In this document: piece after piece, positions 46,892-55,188 of the stretch
How positions within the stretch are numbered: position 1 is the first letter of the stretch
Layout: each line of letters begins with the position of its first letter
Assembly (NCBI RefSeq): GCF_014324365.1
Contig: NZ_QEIG01000020.1
Location: forward strand, 124,001-188,000
Direction: 5' to 3'
DNA: 64,000 bases
Source of the DNA: Algoriphagus sp. AK58
GTDB lineage: Bacteria > Bacteroidota > Bacteroidia > Cytophagales > Cyclobacteriaceae
Notes under the pieces: model-generated
Seen by the model: the letters and a program-made list of their open reading frames with translations, nothing else
Databases searched by the model: none
Told to the model about the DNA's origin: nothing
Program-made: the position numbers and the translations under genes

Positions 46892-48181
46892 ATGAACATA
46901 CTCTTATTGGGAAGTGGAGGCAGAGAGCATGCCTTCGCCTGGAAGATTTTACAAAGTCCGGAATGTTCCCGTCTTTTTGTAGCTCCCGGCAATGCCGGTA
47001 CAGCCGAAATTGCTCAGAATGTAGCACTTTCTGTGACCGATTTTCAAGGAATTCATCAATTTATTCTTTCCGAATCCATTGATTTGGTGGTAGTAGGACC
47101 GGAGGAACCTCTGGTAAAAGGCTTGGTTGATTTTCTTCAATCCAAACCTGAAACGGCAACTCTTCCTATCGTAGGTCCTTCCAAACTTGGAGCTACCTTA
47201 GAAGGAAGTAAGGATTTTTCCAAGCGATTTATGCAGCGGAATGGAGTACCGACGGCTGCCTACGAAACCTTCACAGCCGACCAAATCGAAGCGGGTTTGG
47301 CTTATTTAGAAAAACAATCCCTCCCTATTGTACTCAAAGCTGACGGACTTGCTGCAGGTAAAGGGGTATTGATCTGCGAGACCTTGGAAGAGGCCAAATC
47401 CTCTCTTAAAGAAATGCTTCTCGAAGCAAAATTTGGAGATGCATCCTCCAAGGTGGTAGTGGAGGAATTTTTGACTGGAATAGAACTGTCTGTTTTCGTT
47501 GCAACCGACGGAAAAAGTTATAAAATCTTGCCCGAGGCAAAAGACTACAAGCGGATCGGAGAAGGTGACACAGGACTCAATACCGGGGGAATGGGGGCAG
47601 TAAGTCCTGTAATTTTTGCAGACGCTGCTTTTATGCAAAAGGTGGAAGAGCGAATAGTAAAACCTACCATTGCGGGCTTGGAAAAAGAGGAAATAGACTA
47701 TAAGGGGTTTGTTTTTATTGGCCTTATGAATAAAAATGGAAATCCCTATGTCATTGAGTACAATGTCCGAATGGGTGATCCCGAAACAGAAGCTGTCCTT
47801 CCCCGAATTGAAAGTGATTTTGTGGGCTTGCTAAAAGGAATTGCAACTGGAACCCTATCGGATTACGAGCTAGAAATTTCACCCAATTACTCCACCACGG
47901 TAGTGATGGTAAGCGGAGGCTATCCGGGATCTTACGACAAGGGTTTTCCTATTTCTCTGCCTGATAAAACTCCCGGTAGTGTGATTTTTCATGCAGGCAC
48001 CGCGCATAACGCTGAAAGAAAATTAGTCAACCAAGGCGGAAGGGTATTGGCAATCACAGGTTTCGGATCAGAACTTAAAGAGGCATTGGATCATGCCTTT
48101 GCCACTGTTCAAAAAATATCCTGGGAAAAGGCCTATTATAGAAGAGATATCGGACAGGATATCTTAAAATTGATGAAGTAA
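46892..48181 (+). CDS. purD: Phosphoribosylamine-glycine ligase (GAR synthetase)
   Basis: 429 residues, full length. N-terminal NILLLGSGGREHAFAWKI, ATP-grasp elements VVVGPEEPLVKG, IVLKADGLAAGKGVLIC, NTGGMGAVSP and NVRMGDPETEAVLPR. It catalyses the second step of purine synthesis. 16 nt after recQ and 49 nt before the RicT gene, within a plus-strand run. Confidence 0.96.
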   Translation: MNILLLGSGGREHAFAWKILQSPECSRLFVAPGNAGTAEIAQNVALSVTDFQGIHQFILSESIDLVVVGPEEPLVKGLVDFLQSKPETATLPIVGPSKLGATLEGSKDFSKRFMQRNGVPTAAYETFTADQIEAGLAYLEKQSLPIVLKADGLAAGKGVLICETLEEAKSSLKEMLLEAKFGDASSKVVVEEFLTGIELSVFVATDGKSYKILPEAKDYKRIGEGDTGLNTGGMGAVSPVIFADAAFMQKVEERIVKPTIAGLEKEEIDYKGFVFIGLMNKNGNPYVIEYNVRMGDPETEAVLPRIESDFVGLLKGIATGTLSDYELEISPNYSTTVVMVSGGYPGSYDKGFPISLPDKTPGSVIFHAGTAHNAERKLVNQGGRVLAITGFGSELKEALDHAFATVQKISWEKAYYRRDIGQDILKLMK

Positions 48182-48229
48182 ACCCAAAACTAAACGAGGC
48201 GAAAGCCCTGTTCATATATATATAAAAGT

Positions 48230-49702
48230 ATGGCTGGATGTAGTACCTGCTCTACCACCAGTGGTGGTACCGGGGGATGTCAAAACAATGGCACCTGCGG
48301 CACGAGCGATTGCAATAAAATGAATTCTTTTGACTGGCTGGCCCATATGGGAATCCCCCAAGTGGACAATTTTGATATTGTGGAAGTCAAGTTTAAAGGA
48401 GGAAGAAAAGAATATTTTCGAAATGTGGATTACCTATCTCTCACTACAGGTGACCCTGTGGTGGTAGATGTACCCAGCGGGCATCACATTGGCTATGTCT
48501 CACTGCAAGGGGAATTGGTCAGACTGCAGATGCAAAAGCGCAAGGTCCGAAACGATGACAACATCACAAGGATCTACCGAATTGCCAATCAGAAAGACAT
48601 GGAAAAATGGGAGGAGGCTCGAAATAGGGAAATACCTACCCTATACCGTTGTAAGCAGATCGTAGATGAGTTGGGACTTCAGATGAAAATGTCGGATGTG
48701 GAGTTTCAGGCTGATAATTCCAAGGCAACCTTTTACTATTCTGCGGAGGATCGGGTAGATTTTCGTGAGCTGATCAAAATTCTTGCAGGAGAGTTTAAAA
48801 TCCGTGTGGAGATGCGCCAAATCAGTCTTCGGCAAGAAGCAGGAAGATTGGGTGGAATCGGGGTTTGTGGACGTGAGCTTTGTTGCTCCACTTGGCTGGT
48901 GGATTTCAAAAACGTAACCACTTCTGCAGCCCGCTACCAAAATCTTTCTCTCAATCCAAGTAAACTCAGTGGTCAATGCGGTCGATTGAAGTGTTGCCTT
49001 AATTATGAATTGGATACCTATATGGATGCCATTAAGGACATCCCTCAGGTAGAAAAACCTCTTCAGACCGAACAGGGTCCCGCAAAATTGCAAAAGACGG
49101 ATATTTTCCGAAAGTTGATGTGGTTTAGTTACAACAATGACAACGATTGGCATAGCATCACCTGCGATCGGGTAAGGGAAATTCAGGAGTTGAATGAGCA
49201 GGGAATAAAGGTATTCAACCTACAAGTGGACAAATCCACCGACGTGGAAGATTTGGCCGCTCAATCCACCCGAGAATTGGAACTGTTGGACAAGAAATTC
49301 TCCAAAAAGAAAAAGAAGAAAAAGAAAAAGAACCGGGAGGGTCAAGTAACCGACATGGCGGCAAAGACAGCAATTCCTCAGGAAAAAACTGCTCAAAGGC
49401 CGCAGGAACAAAAAGGCAGTCCTTCAAAATCACCAAGGACAGAAGAGTCTTTTTCATCTGCCGAACCAAGAACAGGAGGAGAAAACCGCCGAAAAAAGAA
49501 GAATCGAAACCGTCCCAATCCTTCGCCGCAGCAAGGAAACTCGAATTTACCTAAGTCGGAGAGACCCGAACCTAGACCTGAAAGGGCAGAACCGAAAGCC
49601 GAACGTTCAGAGGCCAGACCTGAGGGTCAAAAAGCACAAGACCAAAAAAGGAAATTTCCTCCCAGAAGAAATCAGGGGCCAAACCATGGAGGCAATGAAT
49701 AA
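48230..49702 (+). CDS. ricT: PSP1/RicT-family protein with long basic disordered tail
   Basis: 490 residues. A Cys-rich N-terminus (Cys 4, 7, 17, 23, 28) is followed by the PSP1 domain (about 50-270) with conserved cysteine clusters GIGVCGRELCCSTWL and SGQCGRLKCCLNYELD. RicT with partners carries Fe-S clusters and affects RNA processing in Bacillus. After residue 350 the protein becomes disordered: a run of nine to ten lysines (about 361-371) encoded by an A/G-tract, then Pro/Glu/Arg-rich repeats (SERPEPRPERAEPKAERSEA). The gldH start overlaps its end. Placement before gldH is typical for Bacteroidota. Confidence 0.9.
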   Translation: MAGCSTCSTTSGGTGGCQNNGTCGTSDCNKMNSFDWLAHMGIPQVDNFDIVEVKFKGGRKEYFRNVDYLSLTTGDPVVVDVPSGHHIGYVSLQGELVRLQMQKRKVRNDDNITRIYRIANQKDMEKWEEARNREIPTLYRCKQIVDELGLQMKMSDVEFQADNSKATFYYSAEDRVDFRELIKILAGEFKIRVEMRQISLRQEAGRLGGIGVCGRELCCSTWLVDFKNVTTSAARYQNLSLNPSKLSGQCGRLKCCLNYELDTYMDAIKDIPQVEKPLQTEQGPAKLQKTDIFRKLMWFSYNNDNDWHSITCDRVREIQELNEQGIKVFNLQVDKSTDVEDLAAQSTRELELLDKKFSKKKKKKKKKNREGQVTDMAAKTAIPQEKTAQRPQEQKGSPSKSPRTEESFSSAEPRTGGENRRKKKNRNRPNPSPQQGNSNLPKSERPEPRPERAEPKAERSEARPEGQKAQDQKRKFPPRRNQGPNHGGNE

Positions 49703-50153
49703 GTACGGGCAACTAATTGGTTTCATCGCTTTATTTAGCCTAATCTCCTGTTCGGAGGGTAGGCTTTATGAAGAATTTCATCCGTTCAATTCTTCAATAT
49801 GGGCAGAGACAGACTCGGTGGTTTTTGATCTGAGCAAAGTAGAATCCCTGGAAGGAAAAAGTTTGATTGGTATTAGATTCAATGAAAATTACCCTTTCTC
49901 GAATTGCTACGTCCGAATCATTCTAAAGGATTCAAGCCAGTCTATTCTGAGTAATAAGCTCTTGAACGTCCCTATTTTTGATTCAAAAGCAGGACAACCC
50001 TTAGGTGAAGGTTTCGGAAACACTTACACCAAATACGACACCTTGCCCCTCTCCTTTTCTAAAGAAACCAAGGAGGTACTTTTGGTTCAATACATGAGAA
50101 AACCAGAATTGGAAGGCATCGAAGCTGTGGGTCTAAAAATCCTTAAACCCTAA
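49686..50153 (+). CDS. gldH: Gliding motility lipoprotein GldH
   Basis: 155 residues (ATG 49686; MNKYGQ at 49695 is an alternative). Lipoprotein signal LIGFIALFSLISCSEG; then YEEFHPFNSSIWAETDSVVF, a beta domain and GEGFGNTYTKYDTLPLSF, matching GldH of Bacteroidota, needed in Flavobacterium for type IX secretion/gliding. Many non-gliding members keep it. It is the last gene of the run, overlaps ricT by 17 nt and ends before a strong terminator. Confidence 0.88.
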   Translation: MEAMNKYGQLIGFIALFSLISCSEGRLYEEFHPFNSSIWAETDSVVFDLSKVESLEGKSLIGIRFNENYPFSNCYVRIILKDSSQSILSNKLLNVPIFDSKAGQPLGEGFGNTYTKYDTLPLSFSKETKEVLLVQYMRKPELEGIEAVGLKILKP

Positions 50154-50170
50154 CAAGGAATCAACCGGCA

Positions 50171-50209
50171 AAAAAATGAGTGCTTCAATCAAAAGCACTC
50201 ATTTTTTTT
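50171..50209. terminator. Terminator after gldH overlapping the next gene's 3' end
   Basis: Arms AAAAAATGAGTGCTT (50171-50185) and AAGCACTCATTTTTT (50193-50207), 7-nt loop. On the minus strand the right arm encodes the last residues (KKMSAF) of the sensor protein. Confidence 0.88.
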
Positions 50210-51486
50210 GCATGCTGGCGGATTGCTTGATCCATTTCTTTTGTCAGTGGCTTGAGGTAATCAAATAACTTTTGATTTTCAGCGTCCAATTGTCTTTTGT
50301 CTATCAATTCCAACAATCCCATCATCGTCGAAAGAGGGCCTCTGAGAATGTGGGAAGGATAAAGAGCAAATTCTCGAAGGATTTCATTTTCCTTTGCCAG
50401 CAGGTTCACTTGATTTTTATAAAAAGTCACATCTTTGACATGCATCCATATTCCTTCAAAGGTTCCATTTTCGGTAAAAGTGGGTTTCACGAGGATATTC
50501 CAAAAAGAGAAATCTTTTGATGGCGACAACAATTTGATCTCCAATTCACTTTGTACGCCCAATTTGGCTTCCTCAATTGCTGCCACCAACCGAGTAAAGC
50601 GATTGGACTGATTTGGAAAGGTTAGAGATTGACCTTCGGAATAGGCCCGACCTTTCCAGGCTCTACCCAAAAGAATTCCCCGCTCATTTTGCTGAATAAG
50701 TTTCCCTTGCTTGTCCAAAACCAATACCGCATCCGGTATGGATTCCAAAATCTCCTGATTGAACACCTTTTTGGGTGAATTGACGATTGAATTTTGATCT
50801 TTGGGCACCATAAACAACTGAAAACCTTCTTCACAAGAAGTTAAAAGCGAAGCATAGGATGAAAACATACCGCCATTCACCTTAGTAAGAAAACACTGAG
50901 GTTTTGATTCGGGTGAACACTGATTTATCAGAAAATCCGACTTTGTCAATCCCTCAAAGACTTTGGTGGACGTGATGGGCCGATGAAGCCAATCTGCTTT
51001 TCTTGGAGAAAACCAGGATTGAATACGTTCATCCCAATCTTGAATCTCAAAAGACGAATTCAAGGTGATTTTTCCAAAACCCAATACATCCACCAAACTA
51101 TTCCAAGGCATTTCCTGCTCTAAAAATTGAATTCCAACACCGATTCCTATGATGGCTGAAATATCCATTTCCGGAGTGGTTATCACCGAAAATTCCCACC
51201 AAACCTGGGAAAAGCTAGAATCCGAAAGAATAGGATGTTCAAGCAAGAGGTGCCTCGTGATTTTCGGAGCACCAAGCATTAGCTCTAAAGAGTAGCAAAA
51301 TTCCTCTGCAGAATCGACCGAAAGGTATTTCCAAAACTCCTTTTGCTCAGGTTGTCGACCTATACGTTCGAAGTTTCTATTGTACTTCAAAATGCGGCCC
51401 TCCACATCTGTGATGACCATATAGAAATGGCCCGATTCCATCAGGAAGTCCGGCACAAGGTTTTCAATATCTGCGGTGCTAATCAC
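50185..51486 (-). CDS. PAS-domain sensor protein ending at a DHp-like helix pair
   Basis: 433 residues with three PAS-like segments (about 15-120, 125-230, 245-370; e.g. SIPDAVLVLDKQGKLIQQ). The end (LREFALYPSHILRGPLSTMM, then GLLELID) is the H-box and helix pair of a histidine kinase with its His, but the ATPase domain is missing and the gene ends cleanly. Such truncated sensors could act as phosphotransfer scaffolds or partner with another kinase. A similar ending is seen in the regulator at 18491. Monocistronic. Confidence 0.85.
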   Translation of the reverse strand: MISTADIENLVPDFLMESGHFYMVITDVEGRILKYNRNFERIGRQPEQKEFWKYLSVDSAEEFCYSLELMLGAPKITRHLLLEHPILSDSSFSQVWWEFSVITTPEMDISAIIGIGVGIQFLEQEMPWNSLVDVLGFGKITLNSSFEIQDWDERIQSWFSPRKADWLHRPITSTKVFEGLTKSDFLINQCSPESKPQCFLTKVNGGMFSSYASLLTSCEEGFQLFMVPKDQNSIVNSPKKVFNQEILESIPDAVLVLDKQGKLIQQNERGILLGRAWKGRAYSEGQSLTFPNQSNRFTRLVAAIEEAKLGVQSELEIKLLSPSKDFSFWNILVKPTFTENGTFEGIWMHVKDVTFYKNQVNLLAKENEILREFALYPSHILRGPLSTMMGLLELIDKRQLDAENQKLFDYLKPLTKEMDQAIRQHAKKMSAFD

Positions 51487-51728
51487 GGTAAATGTGGGTG
51501 AAAGTGTTTCTTTCAGAAAATTGAGGAAAAAATTTTATTTAAAAAAACGACGCTTTCAAAGAATATAATGCTTGAAATTTGAACATTGCCATATATTATT
51601 CTAAAGAGAACGGAAAAAAGTAGAACCCCCAACAAAAAATGCTTTTCATCCCAAACCTGGTCCAAAAAGCATTGATCTTACTTTGTTTAGGAATTAATAA
51701 AAAACTTCAGAATGTAAATCAACGGCGG

Positions 51729-51983
51729 TTAAACCAGGACCATTCGTTTGGAAGAAAAGTCCCTATAATCGATTTCCTTCACGATTAAAATCAGAGAATG
51801 TGCAAAATTTTGTTTGCAGGTAACTGCACAATACTTCCAATCTGGTCTTGAGGAATAATCAATGACAGAAGAACCAAAAAAACGCTGAAGTTCCTCCCTC
51901 GAATCAGAGTAAATGAACAGTTTGCCGTCCATTTTCCCACTTTCCTCTATTAAAAAATCACATTTCAAAGTTTGAATAATCAT
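51729..51983 (-). CDS. Small hypothetical protein
   Basis: 84 residues from ATG 51983 (MIIQTLKCDFLIEESGKMDG); an upstream ATG at 52040 would add 19 less protein-like residues. It contains KLFIYSDSREELQRFFG and DWKYCAVTCKQNFAHSLIL with two cysteines spaced CxxxC, no membrane helix. No family is recognised. It lies alone between the sensor gene and the tRNA. Confidence 0.5.
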   Translation of the reverse strand: MIIQTLKCDFLIEESGKMDGKLFIYSDSREELQRFFGSSVIDYSSRPDWKYCAVTCKQNFAHSLILIVKEIDYRDFSSKRMVLV

Positions 51984-52145
51984 AATCTGGAAGAAGTTTG
52001 ACCAAAAATAAACCTTGAATCCATCAATAAAAATACCCACTACTGGGTATTTTTATTTTTTCATTCCCCCTCCTGAAATATTCAAATTGATTTTCAGACA
52101 ATTAATATGATTTTTTCTTTAAGAGCCTTGTTTGAAGCTTGTGCC

Positions 52146-52177
52146 TTGTATAAATAGTATCATTTGGTTTATATTTG
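52146..52177 (+). promoter_or_regulatory. Probable promoter of the tRNA-Ser gene
   Basis: TATATTTG at 52170-52177 matches TAnnTTTG; TTG at 52146-52148 lies 21 nt before it. The tRNA begins about 50 nt downstream. Confidence 0.55.
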
Positions 52178-52226
52178 CATCACTTTGAACGGGGAAGCTT
52201 GACTTCGGCCAAGTTCAAACGGGAAT

Positions 52227-52315
52227 AGAGAGTTGGGTGAGTGGCTGAAACCAACAGTTTGCTAAACTGTCGTACGGGTTAAACTGTACCGGGGGTTCGA
52301 ATCCCCCACTCTCTG
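52227..52315 (+). tRNA. tRNA-Ser (anticodon GCT)
   Basis: Class II tRNA of 89 nt: acceptor arms AGAGAGT (52227-52233) and ACTCTCT (52308-52314) with G discriminator, anticodon stem ACAGT/ACTGT around TTGCTAA (GCT at 52261-52263), long variable arm (GTACGGGTT-AAACTGTAC), T-arm GGGGGTTCGAATCCCCC. The CCA end is not encoded. An integrase gene lies 390 nt downstream, so the 3' end is a candidate attachment site. Confidence 0.95.
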
Positions 52316-52339
52316 CGTTTTTAGTTTTCAAACTATTTT

Positions 52340-52376
52340 AAAGCTCAACAAAAGACACTTGTTGAGCTTTTTTCTT
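52340..52376 (+). terminator. Terminator after tRNA-Ser
   Basis: AAAGCTCAACAA/TTGTTGAGCTTT with a 7-nt loop, then TTTTTCTTTTT. Confidence 0.85.
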
Positions 52377-52536
52377 TTTACAAAATTGAGAACAAAATAA
52401 TTTATAAAACACTGTTTTTCAATTGATTAAAAAGAGAAACCAACTTTTAAGGAGATAAAATCCATTCTATCTAATACTTACGTCGAATACTCAATTGATT
52501 TAGTTTGAATTCAATTAAAATCAAACGAAATCAAAT

Positions 52537-52592
52537 AAAAAAAGCGTAAATCTCGGCGTACATGTATCTAAGAATTTAATTACGCTTTTTTT
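52537..52592. terminator. Long-loop hairpin upstream of the integrase
   Basis: AAAAAAAGCGTAA (52537-52549) pairs perfectly with TTACGCTTTTTTT (52580-52592) around a 30-nt loop. It could end transcription reaching the integrase or be part of an attachment/control region. Confidence 0.4.
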
Positions 52593-52702
52593 TTAGCCAT
52601 CTCTAAAAAAGGGTCTCCCCCTCAGGAGTTCTCCCTGAATTTAATTCTACAACAGATGTGTAATTGAAAATTCTTAACAACCACTTTAAAAAAATTAGTC
52701 CA

Positions 52703-53965
52703 ATGATCGAAAAATCCTTCCGAATGACCTTTTTCCTAAAAGCAAGGAAAAAATCTACCGAAGAGCTCCGGCATATTTTCCTCCGGCTCACAGTCAATGG
52801 GGAAACCAGGGAAATTTCCACCAAACTGGATTGGTCCAAAAAACGGTGGGCCTCAAAAACAGGTATGGCAACAGGTACCAAGGAAGATGCTCTTAGGCTA
52901 AATGCTTTCTTGGATTCCATTAAAATCAAAGTTATGCAAGCTAGACTTCAACTGATGGAGAAAGGTAAAGATGTAACTGTTGATGCCTTACGAAATCTGC
53001 TTCTTGGAGAGAGCGAAGAAAACCAACATCTTCTTCAGATCTTCAAGCGTCATAACGCACACATGGAATCCTTGGTGGGTTCTGAATTTGCTCCAGGAAC
53101 TTTGGAGCGCTACAAGACCTCTTTTGACCATACAAAGGCATACATCAAGTGGAAATATGGGAAGGACGATATTGAAATCGGAAAGCTGGACTTCGAATTC
53201 ATTTCAGATTATGAGTACTGGTTCAAGTCGGTAAGAAAATGTTCCCACAATACCACCGTGAAGTATCTTGCCAATATGAAAAAAATCGTTCTGGACTGTG
53301 TCAAGAGGGGCTGGATTCCAAGAGACCCTTTTATGAATTACAAGTTGGTGAAGAAGGAAGTTTACCGTGAGGCTTTGACAGAGGAGGAGCTGGAAAGAAT
53401 TTCCAAAAAAGTATTTCCAACCGAAAGGCTCAATCAGATTCGGGATATATTCATCTTCAGTTGTTACACTGGTTTAGCCTACATAGATGTTAAAAATTTA
53501 GGAAAGCAACAGCTGATCACTGGGTTTGATGGGGAAAGATGGCTGGTAACACATCGGCAAAAAACCAATACTCCTACCCGTCTTCCTTTATTGCCCCAGG
53601 CTTTGAGAATTATTGAAAAATATGAAAATCATCCGGTAACAGAGGTAACCGGAAAAGTACTTCCGACTCCCAGCAATCAAAAAACAAACGCATATCTAAA
53701 GGAGATTGCTGATCTCTGCGGAATCAACAAGGAGTTGACATTCCACATTGCCCGGCACACCTTTGCCACTACCGTTACCTTAGCCAACGGGGTCCCTTTG
53801 GAAACAGTATCCAAAATGCTTGGGCACAAATCCCTTACCCAAACACAGCATTACGCTAAAATTCTCGACAATAAAGTCAGTGAGGAGATGAAAGCACTGA
53901 AAGAAATTCTTAATACCAAATCAACTGAAGGGAAGCGACCTGGAATCCGAAAGCCTCGGTTTTAA
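52703..53965 (+). CDS. int: Tyrosine recombinase/integrase, CTnDOT-type
   Basis: 420 residues from ATG 52703 (MIEKSFRMTFFLKARK); the TTG at 52664 is less likely. N-terminal arm-binding-like part (about 10-95), SAM-like core-binding domain (about 105-215), catalytic domain (about 225-405). Visible catalytic residues: HxxR in FHIARHTFAT, His in MLGHKSLTQ and Tyr in QTQHYAKI. The first catalytic Arg is replaced, TGLAYIDVKNL in place of TGLRxxD, a feature of IntDOT-like integrases. The tRNA-Ser next to it suggests integration there, with the element extending rightward. Confidence 0.93.
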   Translation: MIEKSFRMTFFLKARKKSTEELRHIFLRLTVNGETREISTKLDWSKKRWASKTGMATGTKEDALRLNAFLDSIKIKVMQARLQLMEKGKDVTVDALRNLLLGESEENQHLLQIFKRHNAHMESLVGSEFAPGTLERYKTSFDHTKAYIKWKYGKDDIEIGKLDFEFISDYEYWFKSVRKCSHNTTVKYLANMKKIVLDCVKRGWIPRDPFMNYKLVKKEVYREALTEEELERISKKVFPTERLNQIRDIFIFSCYTGLAYIDVKNLGKQQLITGFDGERWLVTHRQKTNTPTRLPLLPQALRIIEKYENHPVTEVTGKVLPTPSNQKTNAYLKEIADLCGINKELTFHIARHTFATTVTLANGVPLETVSKMLGHKSLTQTQHYAKILDNKVSEEMKALKEILNTKSTEGKRPGIRKPRF

Positions 53966-54542
53966 GGAAACTCAAAATGTATTTCTAGGCAGGAATCTTC
54001 TTGGTCAAAAGACTGTCATTTTTCAAAATATTTTCTCCCCAATAATCAGGGAGGAAGCTGTGAATTTCCCATCTCAAAATGGATAGATCAAATTATTGCA
54101 CAGATTAGGAAAAGACATGTTCAACGGTCAGGTATCCAATTCCATGGATTTTATTTAATGACTGACCAAGGCATAAGTAAAGCGCTAACCTATGATTGGT
54201 ATAGATCCAAACATTCAAAAAATTTAGCTGTCTTTTGAATTTAAAAAAAGAGGGAAAAAAATTTTCCCATTTTTTATATTCATTAAACCAAAATCTAACC
54301 AAATAAGAAATTTGGTTATCAAAGGTATCAAGGGGTAAAGAAAGATTTTTCACCCAATTTGGGGGTATTTAAACAGGCGGTGATTTCTTTTGATTTAGAA
54401 ATTTTACCAAATTTTTTTGGTTTGATTTGGGTGAAAGAACTAAAAAAGCGGCTGTAAACAGACTTTTTTGAAGCAAGTAATCATTCAAAAAATCAGAAGT
54501 GATTAGGAATAAAAAGCACTTAACCTAGCATTAAAGAAACAA
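53966..54542. other. AT-rich intergenic region after the integrase
   Basis: 577 nt with no supported gene. A minus-strand frame of 82 codons (54105-54353) has no recognisable domain and no start context. Runs of A and T dominate. Confidence 0.5.
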
Positions 54543-54577
54543 TAGGCTGAAATGAAAAAATCAGCCTACTGTTTTTT
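54543..54577 (+). terminator. Intrinsic terminator
   Basis: TAGGCTGA/TCAGCCTA with a 10-nt loop followed by CTGTTTTTTG; no gene ends close to it, so it may belong to a lost gene. Confidence 0.65.
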
Positions 54578-54621
54578 GTCTATAGACCCAACTACTTGTA
54601 AACCAAATCAAGGATTATCAT

Positions 54622-54807
54622 CTAGAAAATCTCAACGGGAACACTGTTATCCTCTCCTATTCTATCGATCATAAGATGGTAAGGATCTATACCGACCCTA
54701 ATTGGGACTCCTTTTACCCGAAGAGTAATCGTAGTACTTCCGGGTGAAATTTTGTGCTTTTGAAGGTATAGACGATTCAATCTTGCTCGGCCCCCGTCTA
54801 AATGTAG
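54622..54807 (-). pseudogene. C-terminal remnant resembling M1 aminopeptidase/ABC permease proteins
   Basis: A start-less frame of 61 codons gives LNRLYLQKHKISPG, TTITLRVKGVPIRVGIDPYH and LMIDRIGEDN to the stop at 54622-54624. The GIDPYxxLIDRxxxDN ending is the usual C-terminus of M1-family aminopeptidase (ABC-permease-fused) proteins of Bacteroidota. The frame is interrupted by a TGA upstream, and nothing else of the gene is present. A small lost fragment within the island; identity is by eye only. Confidence 0.5.
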
Positions 54808-54840
54808 TCAAATCCAGGTTAGGACTGGGTGAAGTTTACC

Positions 54841-54902
54841 CGCCCTGCATGCCGGCCCAAGGTTAAAATCTTCCAAAGGGAAGATTTCTTAACACCTTGT
54901 CC
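54841..54902 (-). repeat. Hairpin repeat, copy A (minus orientation)
   Basis: On the minus strand GGACAAGGTGTTAAG, stem AAATCTTCC-CTTT-GGAAGATTT, then TAACCTTGGGCCGGCATGCAGGG. Shares the outer frame GGAC..GTTAA / TTTTA..GGGGCCGG..TGCAGGG with the copies at 54994 and 59529 while the stem sequence differs. Confidence 0.7.
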
Positions 54903-54993
54903 TACCCTAATATCCTTTCCAATTTACAATTGGTCTACTTTCATATCATCTTGTATCATAAGCAAATTACAAATTTGTTTGGATAGAAAGGTA

Positions 54994-55049
54994 GGATCGA
55001 GCGTCAGAAAAGCTTTAGTAAAGCTTTTTAGCGAGAGGCCGGTTTGCAG
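54994..55049 (+). repeat. Hairpin repeat, copy B
   Basis: GGATCGAGCGTCAG, stem AAAAGCTTTA-G-TAAAGCTTTT, then TAGCGAGAGGCCGGTTTGCAG. It lies 91 nt from copy A, which is in the opposite orientation, so A and B form an inverted pair. Confidence 0.75.
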
Positions 55050-55054
55050 AGCGG

Positions 55055-55101
55055 ACAATCTACACCTAGTCCCAATCAACTTTCTTCTACACCCAGTAGG
55101 G
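55055..55101 (+). repeat. Direct repeat unit, copy 1 (copy 2 at 57563-57609)
   Basis: CAATCTACACCTAGT, then CCAATCAACTTTCTTCTAC and AGTAGGGG; the second copy has CAATCTCATACCTAGT, TTAATCAACTTTCTTTTAC and AGAGGGAG. About three quarters identical over 47 nt. Both lie just before the 3' end of a minus-strand gene. Confidence 0.6.
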
Positions 55102-55188
55102 GGTAAGATTGGTTTTTTTTGCACCAATTGAATAAACAGTTGCTTGAAGAGGCATTGGTTACCAAAATATTTAACTCACTCCCAATCA

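Noticed and set aside
54105..54353. 82-codon minus-strand frame after the integrase
   Set aside because: Composition follows the AT-rich local sequence; no motif, signal peptide or start context.
54829..55131. 100-codon plus-strand frame
   Set aside because: It runs through both hairpin repeats and the direct repeat; most likely translated repeat DNA, perhaps RHS debris.
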